NCBI GenBank assembly: GCA_937995275.1
Contig: CALKKN010000096.1
Span: 1-19,481, forward strand
Source of the DNA: an uncultured Lysobacterales bacterium
Lineage (GTDB): Bacteria; Pseudomonadota; Gammaproteobacteria; Xanthomonadales; SZUA-36
Length of the DNA stretch: 19,481 nucleotides
Direction of reading: 5' to 3'
In this document: positions 1-7,464 of the stretch, one piece after another
How the letters are laid out: each line of letters begins with the position of its first letter
Position numbering within the stretch: position 1 is the stretch's first letter
Position numbers and translations under genes: made by a program
The notes under the pieces: generated by a model
Databases searched by the model: none
What the model was told of the DNA's origin: nothing
What the model saw: only the letters and a program-made list of their open reading frames with translations

Positions 1-491
1 ACCAGCGTCTCACCTTCCTGGACGATGCTGAAATGTTTGAGGAAGCTCATCCCCAGCAGCACCTGGTCGCCCAACCCCGGCGCGATCGTCGCGCGGACGT
101 CCCTGAGCCCCAGCGCACCGAGCTGCACCGAGTCCAGGCGCGTCAGCCATCCCCGCACCGGCCCGGCAGCCGTCATGACGGTCATTTCAGGGCCGAACTC
201 CAGGCCGATCGAGCGGGCGAAACGGTCGGATACCGCAACGTCGGTCGCCCCGGTGTCGACCAGGAACCTGACCGGCTGCCCGTTGATCGCCCCGTCGGCC
301 AGGTAGTGCCCGCTGCGGCGCCGTTCCAGCACCACCATTGCCCGGCCGTCGGCATCCTCGGCCAGCCGCATCCGCTCGGGCCCGATCGCTGACTGGTAGA
401 GGGCGGTCAGGCCGCCCATGATCGCCAGGGCGGCCACCCAGTAAAGAAGCCTGGTACGGCTACCTGCATGCAACGGTTGGTGGTTGTCCAC
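1..491 (-). CDS. Membrane-anchored retropepsin-like aspartic protease (clan AA, TIGR02281-like), 3' end cut by window edge
   Basis: Reading leftwards from a GTG at 489-491, 163 codons are visible before the window ends. Residues 15-31 form one hydrophobic segment (LLYWVAALAIMGGLTAL), so the protein is probably anchored in the inner membrane with the protease domain in the periplasm. The catalytic motif FLVDTGATDVAVS (residues 76-88, Asp79) and the later LLGMSFL (145-151) are the two hallmarks of the bacterial single-domain aspartic proteases that dimerise like retropepsin. Family members normally end about ten residues after this point, so little is missing. The GTG is chosen because an in-frame TGA lies two codons upstream; the next options (TTG, ATG) would shorten or delete the hydrophobic anchor. 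No good Shine-Dalgarno precedes it. It starts 18 bp after aceF and is probably co-transcribed or translationally coupled, though no functional link to pyruvate dehydrogenase is known to me. The substrate is unknown. Confidence 0.87.
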   Translation of the reverse strand, partial: MDNHQPLHAGSRTRLLYWVAALAIMGGLTALYQSAIGPERMRLAEDADGRAMVVLERRRSGHYLADGAINGQPVRFLVDTGATDVAVSDRFARSIGLEFGPEMTVMTAAGPVRGWLTRLDSVQLGALGLRDVRATIAPGLGDQVLLGMSFLKHFSIVQEGETL

Positions 492-509
492 GTTTCAGGC
501 CGGCGGGTT

Positions 510-1901
510 TCAGAGCGTGAGCCGCCGCAGGTCCTCGAGCCGGCTGGCCAGAAACCGCGTGAACCGGGCCGCGGCCGCGCCGTCGATGACCCGGTGGTCG
601 TAGGAGAGGGACAGCGGCAGCATCAGCCGCGGTTTGAATTCGGAACCGTTCCACACCGGCTGCATGCGGGATCGTGAGACACCCAGGATGGCAACCTCGG
701 GGGCATTGATGATCGGCGTAAAGGCCGTGCCACCAATGCCGCCCAAACTGGAGATGGATATGCAGCCGCCCTGGATGTCCTGGGGTTTCAGCTTGCCTTC
801 GCGGGCCCGGGCGCTGACCTCGGCGAGCTCAGCGGCCAGGTCCATGATGCCCTTGCGTTCGCAATCGCGGATCACCGGAACCACGAGCCCGTCCGGCGTA
901 TCGACGGCGATGCCGATGTTGAAGTACTTCTTGAGCACCAGCGTTTCGCCGTCCGGGTCCAGCGACGCGTTGCAGCGCGGGTACTTCTTCAGTGAGGCCA
1001 CCATGGCCTTGATCAGGAACACCAGCGGGGTCAGTTTGAAGCCCTGCGCCAGCGCGTCCTCGGCATTGGCGACGCGGAACGCCTCCATGTCGGTGATGTC
1101 GGCCTCGTCGTGCTGGGTGACATGGGGAATCCCGATCCAGTTGCGGTGCAGGTGGCCGGCGGAGATTTTCTGGATGCGGCTCAGCGGCTGCCGCTCGGTC
1201 TCGCCGTAGCGACTGAAATCGATCTCCGGCAGGGCCGGAAAATCGAGCCTCAGCCCGCCGATGGCAGGCGCCGTGGCCGCTTCCGCGCCCCGCAATGCGG
1301 ACTTGACGTACGCCGCCACGTCGTCGCGCAGAATCCGGCCCTTCTCGCCGCTGCCGCTGACCCGGCCCAGGTCGACGCCGAGTTCGCGCGCGAACTTCCG
1401 CACGGCGGGGCTGGCGTGCGGCACCCGGGCAGGATCGACCGCGGCGAGACCGCTGGTGCGGCTGTCACCCGCTGCGCCCATTTTCTCGACGCTCGGCACG
1501 CCCTCCAGGTCCCGTTCTCCGCTCGGGGCCCCGATCGTCGCGGGCTCGGCCTCGCCCACCGTCGGGGCGGCCTGCGCGTCGGAGGGCTCGTCTCCTGCGG
1601 GCCCGGTCGCAGCGGGTTCTTCTTCTGTGGCCTGACTCGCTGCCTCCGCCTCCTGTGCTTCCTCGACCTCGATGATCGCGACGAGGTCCCCTTCGGAAAC
1701 CGCGTCATCCACCTTAATCCGGACCTCCCTGACAATGCCCTCGACGGGCGAGGGGACCTCCATGGTCGCCTTGTCGCTCTCCAGCGTGATCAGCCCATCC
1801 TCGGCCCTGACGCGATCGCCCGCGGCCACCAGCACCTCGATGACCGGAACATCGGAGAAATCACCGATGTCGGGGACCTTGATTTCTATCGTCCTGCTCA
1901 A
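510..1901 (-). CDS. aceF: Pyruvate dehydrogenase complex E2, dihydrolipoyllysine-residue acetyltransferase
   Basis: Transfers the acetyl group from lipoyl-lysine to CoA and forms the core of the cytoplasmic pyruvate dehydrogenase complex. The 463 residues contain one N-terminal lipoyl domain (about 3-78, with Lys44 in LESDKATMEV as the expected lipoylation site) and a long Ala/Glu/Pro-rich linker (about 79-155). A peripheral subunit-binding domain follows (about 158-200, VPHASPAVRKFAREL), then the acetyltransferase domain ending in SYDHRVIDG (His436, Asp440 catalytic). E. coli AceF has three lipoyl domains and about 630 residues; this is a one-lipoyl version. Translation appears to start at TTG (1899-1901), supported by GGAG six bases upstream and by the protein beginning exactly at the lipoyl fold. 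It lies 22 bp after aceE. No E3 (lpd) follows; the next gene is a protease. Identity is certain; the rare start is inferred. Confidence 0.97.
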   Translation of the reverse strand: MSRTIEIKVPDIGDFSDVPVIEVLVAAGDRVRAEDGLITLESDKATMEVPSPVEGIVREVRIKVDDAVSEGDLVAIIEVEEAQEAEAASQATEEEPAATGPAGDEPSDAQAAPTVGEAEPATIGAPSGERDLEGVPSVEKMGAAGDSRTSGLAAVDPARVPHASPAVRKFARELGVDLGRVSGSGEKGRILRDDVAAYVKSALRGAEAATAPAIGGLRLDFPALPEIDFSRYGETERQPLSRIQKISAGHLHRNWIGIPHVTQHDEADITDMEAFRVANAEDALAQGFKLTPLVFLIKAMVASLKKYPRCNASLDPDGETLVLKKYFNIGIAVDTPDGLVVPVIRDCERKGIMDLAAELAEVSARAREGKLKPQDIQGGCISISSLGGIGGTAFTPIINAPEVAILGVSRSRMQPVWNGSEFKPRLMLPLSLSYDHRVIDGAAAARFTRFLASRLEDLRRLTL

Positions 1902-1907
1902 TTCAGA

Positions 1908-1911
1908 CTCC
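1908..1911 (-). promoter_or_regulatory. Ribosome binding site fixing the TTG start of aceF
   Basis: GGAG on the minus strand, six bases before TTG (1899-1901). No ATG or GTG in this frame lies between it and the lipoyl domain, so this site is the main support for a TTG start. Confidence 0.6.
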
Positions 1912-1923
1912 GGGCCACAGGCG

Positions 1924-4596
1924 TCAGGCGGTACTCGGGTTGGCTTTGTGCGGATCGATGCCCAGCTGCTCCCGGGCAGCCAGCAATTCGTTCAGGCTGA
2001 ATTGCTCCTGCCGGTACAGGCCGTAGAGTGCCGAGTACGCGATGTGATAGCGGTCGACCTCGAAATATCGCCGCAGCTGCTCGCGGGTGTCGGAACGACC
2101 ATAGCCGTCGGTGCCCAGCACGATATAGTCCGCCTGCGGCAGGAAGCCCCGGATCTGGTCGGCGAAACCGCGCACGTAGTCGGACGCCGCGATGACCGGC
2201 CCCGGCCGGTCCCGCAGACACTGCGTGACCCAGGGGATGCTCGGCTCCCCCGCGGGATTCAGCCGGTTGCGCCGGGCGCAGTCGACGCCGTCGCGGCGCA
2301 GCTCGGTGAAACTCGTTGCGCTCCAGACGTCGGCCGCCACGTCGAAATCCTGACTCAGGATATTCGCCGCGGCCAGCGCCTCACGCAGGATCGCGCCCGA
2401 ACCCAGGAGCTGCACTTTCCGGTGCCCGTCAGTTCCCTGCTGCAGCAGGTACAGGCCCTTCCGGATGCCTTCCTCGGCCCCCTCCGGCATCCCGGGGTGC
2501 GGGTAGTTCTCGTTTTCGACGGTGATGTAGTAGAAGATGTCCTCGCCGTCCTGGTACATGCGGCGCAGGCCGTCCTGCAGGATCACCGCCAGTTCGTAGG
2601 CGAAGGTGGGGTCGTAGGATACGCAGTTGGGCACCAGGCCCGAAATCGTGTGACTGTTGCCATCCTCGTGCTGCAATCCCTCGCCGTTGAGGGTGGTCCG
2701 GCCGGCCGTTCCGCCCACCAGGAACCCGCGCGCCCGCATGTCGCCGGCGGCCCAGGCCAGGTCGCCGATGCGCTGGAACCCGAACATCGAGTAGAAGATG
2801 TAGAACGGGATCATCGCGACACCGCTGGTGGAGTAGCTGGTCGCCGCGGCGATCCAGGAGGACATGGCGCCGGCCTCGGTGATGCCTTCCTGCAGGATCT
2901 GCCCCTCCCGGTCCTCCTTGTAGAACATCAGCTGGTCGGAGTCCACCGGGCTGTAAAGCTGCCCGACCGACGAGTAGATGCCGAGCTGCCGGAACATCCC
3001 CTCCATGCCGAACGTGCGCGCCTCGTCGGCGACGATCGGCACGATACGCTCCGTTATCTTCTTGTCGCGGAGCAGCGCCGTCAGCGCCCGGACGAAAGCC
3101 ATCGTCGTACTGATCTCACGCTCCCCGGAGGGTTTGAGCAGGGCGTCGAACACCTCCAGGGCGGGCATCTCCAGCGGCTTCACGCTCGGCCGGCGTTGCG
3201 GCAGGAAACCGCCCAGCGCCTCACGGCGCTCCAGCATGTACTTTATTTCCTCGCTGTCCGGCCCGGGGTGGTAGTAGGGAACTGCCTCCAGTTCCTCGTC
3301 CGGGATGGGCACGCCGAACCGGTCGCGGAACTGGCGGATCGAATCGACATCCATCTTCTTCTGCTGGTGGGTGATGTTCTGGGCCTCGCCCGCTCCGCCC
3401 ATCCCGTATCCCTTGACCGTCTTGGCCAGGATCACCGTGGGCAGTTTTTCGTAGCTCATGGCCTCGCTGTAGGCCGCAAACAGCTTGTGCGGATCGTGCC
3501 CGCCGCGGTTCAGCCGCCAGATGTCCTGGTCGGTCATCGTGGCCACCATCTCCAGCAGTTCGGGATACTTGCCGAAGAAGTGCTCGCGGGTGTAGGCGCC
3601 GCCCTTGGCCTTGTAGTTCTGGTACTCGCCGTCCACGGCCTCTTCCATGCGCTTGCGCAGCAGGCCGTCCTTGTCCTTGGCGAACAACTTGTCCCAGTAC
3701 GAGCCCCAGATGACCTTGATGACGTTCCAGCCGGCACCCCGGAACACGCCTTCGAGTTCCTGGATGATCTTGCCGTTGCCGCGGACCGGGCCATCCAACC
3801 GCTGCAGGTTGCAATTGATCACGAAGATGAGATTGTTGAGCTTCTCCCGCCCGGCCAGCGAAATGGCGCCCAGCGATTCGGGTTCGTCGGTTTCGCCGTC
3901 GCCCAGGAAGCACCAGACCTTGCGGTCGGATGTATCCGCGATGCCGCGGTGGTGCAGGTACTTCAGAAATCGGGCCTGGTAAATCGCCATGATCGGGCCG
4001 AGACCCATCGACACCGTGGGAAACTGCCAGAAGTCCGGCATCAGCCAGGGATGGGGGTAGGAACTCAGGCCCTGGCCGTCCGCCTCCTGCCTGAACCTGT
4101 CGAGCTGTTCCTCGGTGATACGGCCTTCGAGGTAGGCGCGCGAGTAAATGCCCGGCGACGAATGGCCCTGGATGTAGATGAGGTCGCCACCGCCGGGATG
4201 TTCGGGTCCCCGGAAGAAGTGGTTGAACCCGACGTCGTAGAGCGTCGCCGCGGAGGCGAAGCTGGCGATATGGCCACCCAGTTCGCCCCCGCGCTTGCTG
4301 GCCCGCACCACCGTGGCCATGGCGTTCCAGCGGATGATGGATCGAATCCGGTACTCCAGCTCCGTGTTGCCGGGATGCCGGACCCCCATCTGGACCGGAA
4401 TCGTATTGATGTAGGCGGTGGTCGCATCGTAGGGCAGGTAGCCGCCGGAACGCCGCGTGTAGTCGACCAGCTGTTCCAGCAGGTAGTGCGCGCGCACCGG
4501 ACCCTCGCGTTCGATGACCGCCTGCAGCGACTCCAGCCACTCCTGGGTCTCCAGTGGGTCCGCGTCGTGCCGGCTCTTGTCTGTTTCCTGGTCCAT
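1924..4596 (-). CDS. aceE: Pyruvate dehydrogenase E1 component, homodimeric type
   Basis: Thiamine-diphosphate-dependent decarboxylation of pyruvate and acetylation of the E2 lipoyl group. The 890 residues match the usual length of gammaproteobacterial AceE (about 887). The ThDP/Mg motif runs from GDGETDEPES (about 232) to NCNLQRLDGPVRGNGK (about 261-276), closely following the E. coli sequence. The N-terminal region (QEWLESLQAVI, GGYLPYDATTAYINTIP) and the C-terminal region (VLGTDGYGRSDTREQLRRYFEVD) are also characteristic. An upstream in-frame ATG at 4626 would overlap the end of pykA and add MPSDQAGRHF, which has no family counterpart. The ATG at 4594-4596 has AGGAAG seven bases upstream and is preferred. 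It lies 19 bp after pykA and 22 bp before aceF, so PEP-to-acetyl-CoA enzymes share one transcription unit. The usual pdhR regulator gene is not adjacent. Confidence 0.98.
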   Translation of the reverse strand: MDQETDKSRHDADPLETQEWLESLQAVIEREGPVRAHYLLEQLVDYTRRSGGYLPYDATTAYINTIPVQMGVRHPGNTELEYRIRSIIRWNAMATVVRASKRGGELGGHIASFASAATLYDVGFNHFFRGPEHPGGGDLIYIQGHSSPGIYSRAYLEGRITEEQLDRFRQEADGQGLSSYPHPWLMPDFWQFPTVSMGLGPIMAIYQARFLKYLHHRGIADTSDRKVWCFLGDGETDEPESLGAISLAGREKLNNLIFVINCNLQRLDGPVRGNGKIIQELEGVFRGAGWNVIKVIWGSYWDKLFAKDKDGLLRKRMEEAVDGEYQNYKAKGGAYTREHFFGKYPELLEMVATMTDQDIWRLNRGGHDPHKLFAAYSEAMSYEKLPTVILAKTVKGYGMGGAGEAQNITHQQKKMDVDSIRQFRDRFGVPIPDEELEAVPYYHPGPDSEEIKYMLERREALGGFLPQRRPSVKPLEMPALEVFDALLKPSGEREISTTMAFVRALTALLRDKKITERIVPIVADEARTFGMEGMFRQLGIYSSVGQLYSPVDSDQLMFYKEDREGQILQEGITEAGAMSSWIAAATSYSTSGVAMIPFYIFYSMFGFQRIGDLAWAAGDMRARGFLVGGTAGRTTLNGEGLQHEDGNSHTISGLVPNCVSYDPTFAYELAVILQDGLRRMYQDGEDIFYYITVENENYPHPGMPEGAEEGIRKGLYLLQQGTDGHRKVQLLGSGAILREALAAANILSQDFDVAADVWSATSFTELRRDGVDCARRNRLNPAGEPSIPWVTQCLRDRPGPVIAASDYVRGFADQIRGFLPQADYIVLGTDGYGRSDTREQLRRYFEVDRYHIAYSALYGLYRQEQFSLNELLAAREQLGIDPHKANPSTA

Positions 4597-4603
4597 GAAG
4601 TGT

Positions 4604-4609
4604 CTTCCT
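4604..4609 (-). promoter_or_regulatory. Ribosome binding site selecting the aceE start
   Basis: AGGAAG on the minus strand with a seven-base spacer to ATG 4594-4596. It lies in the short gap after pykA and favours this start over the ATG at 4626, which would sit inside the pykA reading frame. Confidence 0.65.
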
Positions 4610-4615
4610 GCCTGA

Positions 4616-6097
4616 TCAGACGGCATAGTGCGAACGCCCGTCGGCGTCCAGCTTGATGTAACGGAGCGTGTTGGTGCCGCCCGACCTGCCCATCCGGTCG
4701 CCCATGGTGACGATGACGCGGTCGCCGGAAACCAGGGCGCCGGTCCGCCACAGTTTCTGCAGCGCCGACTGGACTACCAGTTCTTCGTCCTCGCTGTCCG
4801 TTTCGAGCTTGACCGGGTACACGTCCCGAAACAGGGTCATGCGCCGCCGGCTGGCCTCGTTCCGCGAGAACGCGTAAATCGGCACCGCCGACTGGACGCG
4901 CGACAGCCACTGGGCAGTCGAGCCGGATTCGGTCAGGGCGATGATGGCCTGCACGGACACATTGGTCGCCATGAACATCGCGGCCATCGCGATGGCCTGG
5001 TCGATTCTCTGGAAACGGACATTCAGGTGCGTAACGACGCCCTCCTGCTCGAAATGCCGCTCCGCACCGACGCAGATCCGGTGGACCGATTCGATGACGC
5101 GGACCGGGTGCTTGCCCACGGCCGTCTCGGCGGACAGCATGACGGCGTCGCTGCCGTCGATGACCGCGTTCGCGACGTCGAGGATCTCCGCACGGGTGGG
5201 CACCGGGTTTTCGACCATCGACTGCATCATCTGCGTGGCGGTCGTGACGATGCGGTTGTGCTTCAGGGCTGTCCGGATGATCCGCTTCTGCAGCCCGGGC
5301 AATTCCTCGTCGCCGATCTCCACGCCGAGGTCGCCGCGCGCCACCATGATGACGTCCGCGGCGTCACAAATCTCCTCCAGATTCTCGATCGCCTCCATAC
5401 GCTCGATCTTGGCGACCAGGGCGGCCTCGCTGCCGGCCTTGCGCATCAGCTTGCGCGCCCGGTTGATGTCCCGCTCGTCGCTGACGAAAGATACCGCGAG
5501 GTAATCGACGCCCATCCGTGCGGCCAGCTCGATATGCGACAGATCGTGATCGGCAAGACCGGAGATGGACAGCCCGCCACCCTTCAGATTCAGACCCTTT
5601 CGGTCTCTCAGGATACCGCCCAGTTCCACGGTGCAATGGACCTTGCCGCCGTCCACCCGCTCGACGACCATGGAAATCAGGCCGTCGTCCAGCAACAGCA
5701 CGTCTCCCGGATGGACATCCCGGGGCAGGCCCTTGTAGCTGACGCCGACGCGCTCTTTCGTGCCCGGCGTGGTGTCGTCCTCGGCATCGAGAATGAACTC
5801 GTCGCCCGCCGCCAGGTCGACCTGCCCGTCGGTGAATCGCTCCACCCTGATCTTGGGACCCTGCAGATCCGCCAGCAGCGCAACCTCCCGGTCCATTCTG
5901 CTGGATACCTTGCGGACCAGCCGGGCCCGCTCGAGCTGGTCCTCGCCCTTCCCGTGCGACATGTTCAGCCGGAAGACGCTCGCGCCGGCCGCGATAACGC
6001 GCTCCAGTACGGCCGGATCGTCGGTAGCCGGACCCAGTGTCGCAATGATCTTGGTCTGGCGCTTGTGGTTGCCGGTGCTGTCGGGATTGAAGTTCAT
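4616..6097 (-). CDS. pykA: Pyruvate kinase (PykA type)
   Basis: Converts PEP and ADP to pyruvate and ATP, feeding the adjacent pyruvate dehydrogenase. The 493 residues begin with QTKIIATLGPATDD (residues 14-27). They carry RLNMSHG (43-49), the catalytic Lys230 and Glu232 in VAKIERMEAIENL, Asp256 in MVARGDLGVEIG, and the signature TTATQMMQSMVENPVPTRAE (285-304) with Thr288. A C-terminal allosteric-type domain runs to about 480. The wording of the signature follows E. coli PykA (AMP-activated) more than PykF. The ATG at 6095-6097 has no Shine-Dalgarno, and no alternative start codon exists before the conserved TKI, so this start is forced. A perfect TATAAT lies only seven bases upstream of the ATG (see promoter entry), so the message may be leaderless. 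aceE follows after 19 bp. Confidence 0.97.
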   Translation of the reverse strand: MNFNPDSTGNHKRQTKIIATLGPATDDPAVLERVIAAGASVFRLNMSHGKGEDQLERARLVRKVSSRMDREVALLADLQGPKIRVERFTDGQVDLAAGDEFILDAEDDTTPGTKERVGVSYKGLPRDVHPGDVLLLDDGLISMVVERVDGGKVHCTVELGGILRDRKGLNLKGGGLSISGLADHDLSHIELAARMGVDYLAVSFVSDERDINRARKLMRKAGSEAALVAKIERMEAIENLEEICDAADVIMVARGDLGVEIGDEELPGLQKRIIRTALKHNRIVTTATQMMQSMVENPVPTRAEILDVANAVIDGSDAVMLSAETAVGKHPVRVIESVHRICVGAERHFEQEGVVTHLNVRFQRIDQAIAMAAMFMATNVSVQAIIALTESGSTAQWLSRVQSAVPIYAFSRNEASRRRMTLFRDVYPVKLETDSEDEELVVQSALQKLWRTGALVSGDRVIVTMGDRMGRSGGTNTLRYIKLDADGRSHYAV

Positions 6098-6104
6098 TCG
6101 CGCA

Positions 6105-6110
6105 ATTATA
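6105..6110 (-). promoter_or_regulatory. Candidate -10 element of the pykA-aceEF promoter
   Basis: The minus strand reads TATAAT, a perfect sigma-70 -10 hexamer in an AT-rich island (about 6101-6140) within otherwise GC-rich DNA. No good -35 hexamer lies 16-18 bp upstream (the 17-bp position reads CATGAA). The predicted transcription start falls at about 6097-6099, next to the pykA ATG, implying no leader. It could instead be a chance AT-rich match, with the real promoter further upstream. Confidence 0.45.
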
Positions 6111-6149
6111 AATGCAATTGATAATCGTTCATGAAAGAAACGCGGGACA

Positions 6150-6175
6150 CGCCCGGCTCGAACGAGCTACGGGCG
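6150..6175 (-). repeat. Perfect-arm hairpin between lipoprotein gene and pykA (terminator or attenuator candidate)
   Basis: Arms of six (CGCCCG / CGGGCG) and five bases (GCTCG / CGAGC) pair around a two-base centre, with a TA bulge on one side. It lies 43 bp after the second lipoprotein stop and about 53 bp before pykA. On the minus strand the sequence after the stem has only a broken T-rich stretch (GTTTCTTT) about ten bases on, so it is not a textbook intrinsic terminator. The minus-strand arm includes GTAG before the stem, as in REP-like elements. Confidence 0.5.
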
Positions 6176-6217
6176 CCCCGCCGCGTGGGGGGGACGGCGT
6201 CCGCAATCCGGTTAGAG

Positions 6218-6835
6218 TCAGCGGCCTGCCGTGTAGGGGTAGAGCTCGAAAACGCGATTGACCGCGGTGAAGACGGCATCCCGCAGCTGCTGGGCGACCT
6301 TGTCGTTCGCCTCTACCACGGCAACGCCTTGCCAGCTCACGCGCTGCCTGTCAGTGTCGACCAGGTCGATGAATACGGACGCTTCCGTGATTTTGGTCGG
6401 CTTGGAACCGACGCCGACGCCAACGCCGACGGCCGAGCCATAGGTCGCGCCGCCGGGCCTCCCGTAATAGGCGCCGCTCATGTAGGGCCTGGAATAGGTG
6501 GTCATTTTGACCTTGTCGTCCGCACGGAGGGTGACGTTGACCAGCAAGTCAGGCTGCTCGGCCATCCGGTAGCCCCGCACGGTCATCTCCCTGGTGATCG
6601 ATTCGCGGAACAGCTCACCGAAGATCGGCGAGTTGTAGCCGCCTTCGATACCCATGGGATCGAAAAAATTCCAGGTCCTGTATTCCGCGAAATTGGCGTT
6701 GGGGTCGACATCACTGCGCACGGTCAGCCCGGATGCACAGCCAGCCGCCAGCATGGCCAGCAACAGGGCGAACAGTGGCAGGCGAAGCCCGTGGCGCGGG
6801 CTACGCCCGTCATACAACCGCCGCGCCGGGGTCAT
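6218..6835 (-). CDS. DUF4136-like outer-envelope lipoprotein, second of a tandem pair
   Basis: The 205-residue protein has an unusually long, arginine-rich N-terminus (MTPARRLYDGRSPRHGLRL). A hydrophobic stretch and the lipobox LAAGC (Cys33) follow, predicting signal peptidase II cleavage and lipidation. The mature part opens with LTVRSDVDPNANFAEYRTWNFF and continues with an alternating-strand fold, a Gly/Val-rich segment (about 127-140) and a conserved-looking end (VSWQGVAVVEANDKVAQQLRDAVFTAVNRVF). This pattern is typical of DUF4136 lipoproteins, whose function is not established. Its ATG overlaps the stop of the preceding paralogue by four bases (ATGA), so translational coupling is likely. 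The final D/E residues of the lipobox region (CAS) do not carry an inner-membrane +2 Asp, so outer-membrane sorting is expected. A perfect palindrome lies in the codons of the extended N-terminus. Confidence 0.85.
   Translation of the reverse strand: MTPARRLYDGRSPRHGLRLPLFALLLAMLAAGCASGLTVRSDVDPNANFAEYRTWNFFDPMGIEGGYNSPIFGELFRESITREMTVRGYRMAEQPDLLVNVTLRADDKVKMTTYSRPYMSGAYYGRPGGATYGSAVGVGVGVGSKPTKITEASVFIDLVDTDRQRVSWQGVAVVEANDKVAQQLRDAVFTAVNRVFELYPYTAGR
6781..6807 (-). repeat. REP-like GTAG palindrome inside the 5' coding part of the second lipoprotein gene
   Basis: The minus strand reads GGCG-T-AGCCCG, a five-base loop, then CGGGCT-T-CGCC: ten paired bases interrupted by one T-T mismatch. 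It overlaps codons 10-18 of the lipoprotein gene, in the stretch that makes its signal peptide longer than that of its paralogue. The GTAG at the base of the 5' arm resembles the tetranucleotide of RAYT-type REP elements, but one copy in one window cannot prove membership. Confidence 0.4.
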
Positions 6836-7434
6836 TGCGCTGCGGGCGCCGGGACGGGAAATTGGGCGAATACCTTGTCGACGGTGTCGTACACGGATTC
6901 GCGCAGGTTTTCCTGGATCTTGTCCGTTACGGTGAACGTGGCGACCCCCTGCCACACCATCTTGTGCTCGCTGGCGTCCACCATGTCGATGTAGACGTTA
7001 GCCTCCGTGTACTGGGTGACGGTCGTCCGGCTGGTGCTGGGGTAGCCCCACGGCCCGGAGTGGTAGCCATAGCCATACCTGCCGTGGTAGCCGCCGTACA
7101 GATAGGGATCCTGGTAGGTATTGACCCTGACCTTGTCTTCGGCGCCGATCGACACGTTGATTTGCAGTTGCGGGGTATCGGATTTCTGGTAGCCCCGCGC
7201 ATCCATCTGGGTGCTGATCGCGGAACGGAAATGGGTCCCGACCAGGTTGGAATAATTGTCACCCTCCACGCCCATCTGGGTGAAAAAATCGTAGGTCTGG
7301 AACTGCCTCATGTTCACGCCGGGATCCACATCGCTGCGCACTTTGACGCTGGGGGAACAGCCCGTTAGCAGGGCGGTTGCGAGGAGGGCCACGAGGGCGA
7401 TCGTCGGCTTGGGATGTAACGTGCAGAATTTCAT
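6832..7434 (-). CDS. DUF4136-like outer-envelope lipoprotein, first of a tandem pair
   Basis: The 200-residue lipoprotein begins MKFCTLHPKPTIALVALLAT with lipobox LLTGC (Cys26) and Ser at +2, predicting the outer membrane. The mature domain starts VKVRSDVDPGVNMRQFQTYDFF, near-identical in pattern to its downstream neighbour. It has a Tyr/Gly-rich segment (about 121-141, YQDPYLYGGYHGRYGYGY) and ends with VWQGVATFTVTDKIQENLRESVYDTVDKVF. The shared opening and closing motifs show that the two genes are a tandem duplication. The ATG at 7432-7434 has GGAG six bases upstream; an earlier in-frame ATG at 7545 would reach back to pgk and add a non-signal extension. It sits 117 bp after pgk, with a candidate promoter in that gap. 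The function of DUF4136 is unknown; an envelope role is inferred from lipidation only. Confidence 0.87.
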   Translation of the reverse strand: MKFCTLHPKPTIALVALLATALLTGCSPSVKVRSDVDPGVNMRQFQTYDFFTQMGVEGDNYSNLVGTHFRSAISTQMDARGYQKSDTPQLQINVSIGAEDKVRVNTYQDPYLYGGYHGRYGYGYHSGPWGYPSTSRTTVTQYTEANVYIDMVDASEHKMVWQGVATFTVTDKIQENLRESVYDTVDKVFAQFPVPAPAAQ

Positions 7435-7464
7435 GGACAACTCCAGGAGAAGGGGTCTGCGGAT

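Noticed and set aside
1672..4656. Very long open frame (994 codons) on the plus strand opposite aceF-aceE
   Set aside because: It is antisense to the unmistakable AceE and AceF sequences, has low-complexity Arg/Val/Asp/Gln-rich content, and shows no motifs. Long antisense frames are common in GC-rich genes.
4628..6121. 497-codon plus-strand frame opposite pykA
   Set aside because: Mirror of the pykA codon structure; no recognisable domain and no ribosome site, while pykA itself is certain.
6108..6134. Possible Fur box in the AT-rich patch upstream of pykA (GATAAT-centred)
   Set aside because: Only about 12 of 19 bases match the consensus and symmetry is poor, no better than expected in AT-rich DNA.
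6131..6994. 287-codon plus-strand frame across the pykA-lipoprotein region
   Set aside because: It runs antisense to both a spacer and the lipoprotein genes, which have lipoboxes and good starts. No domain seen.
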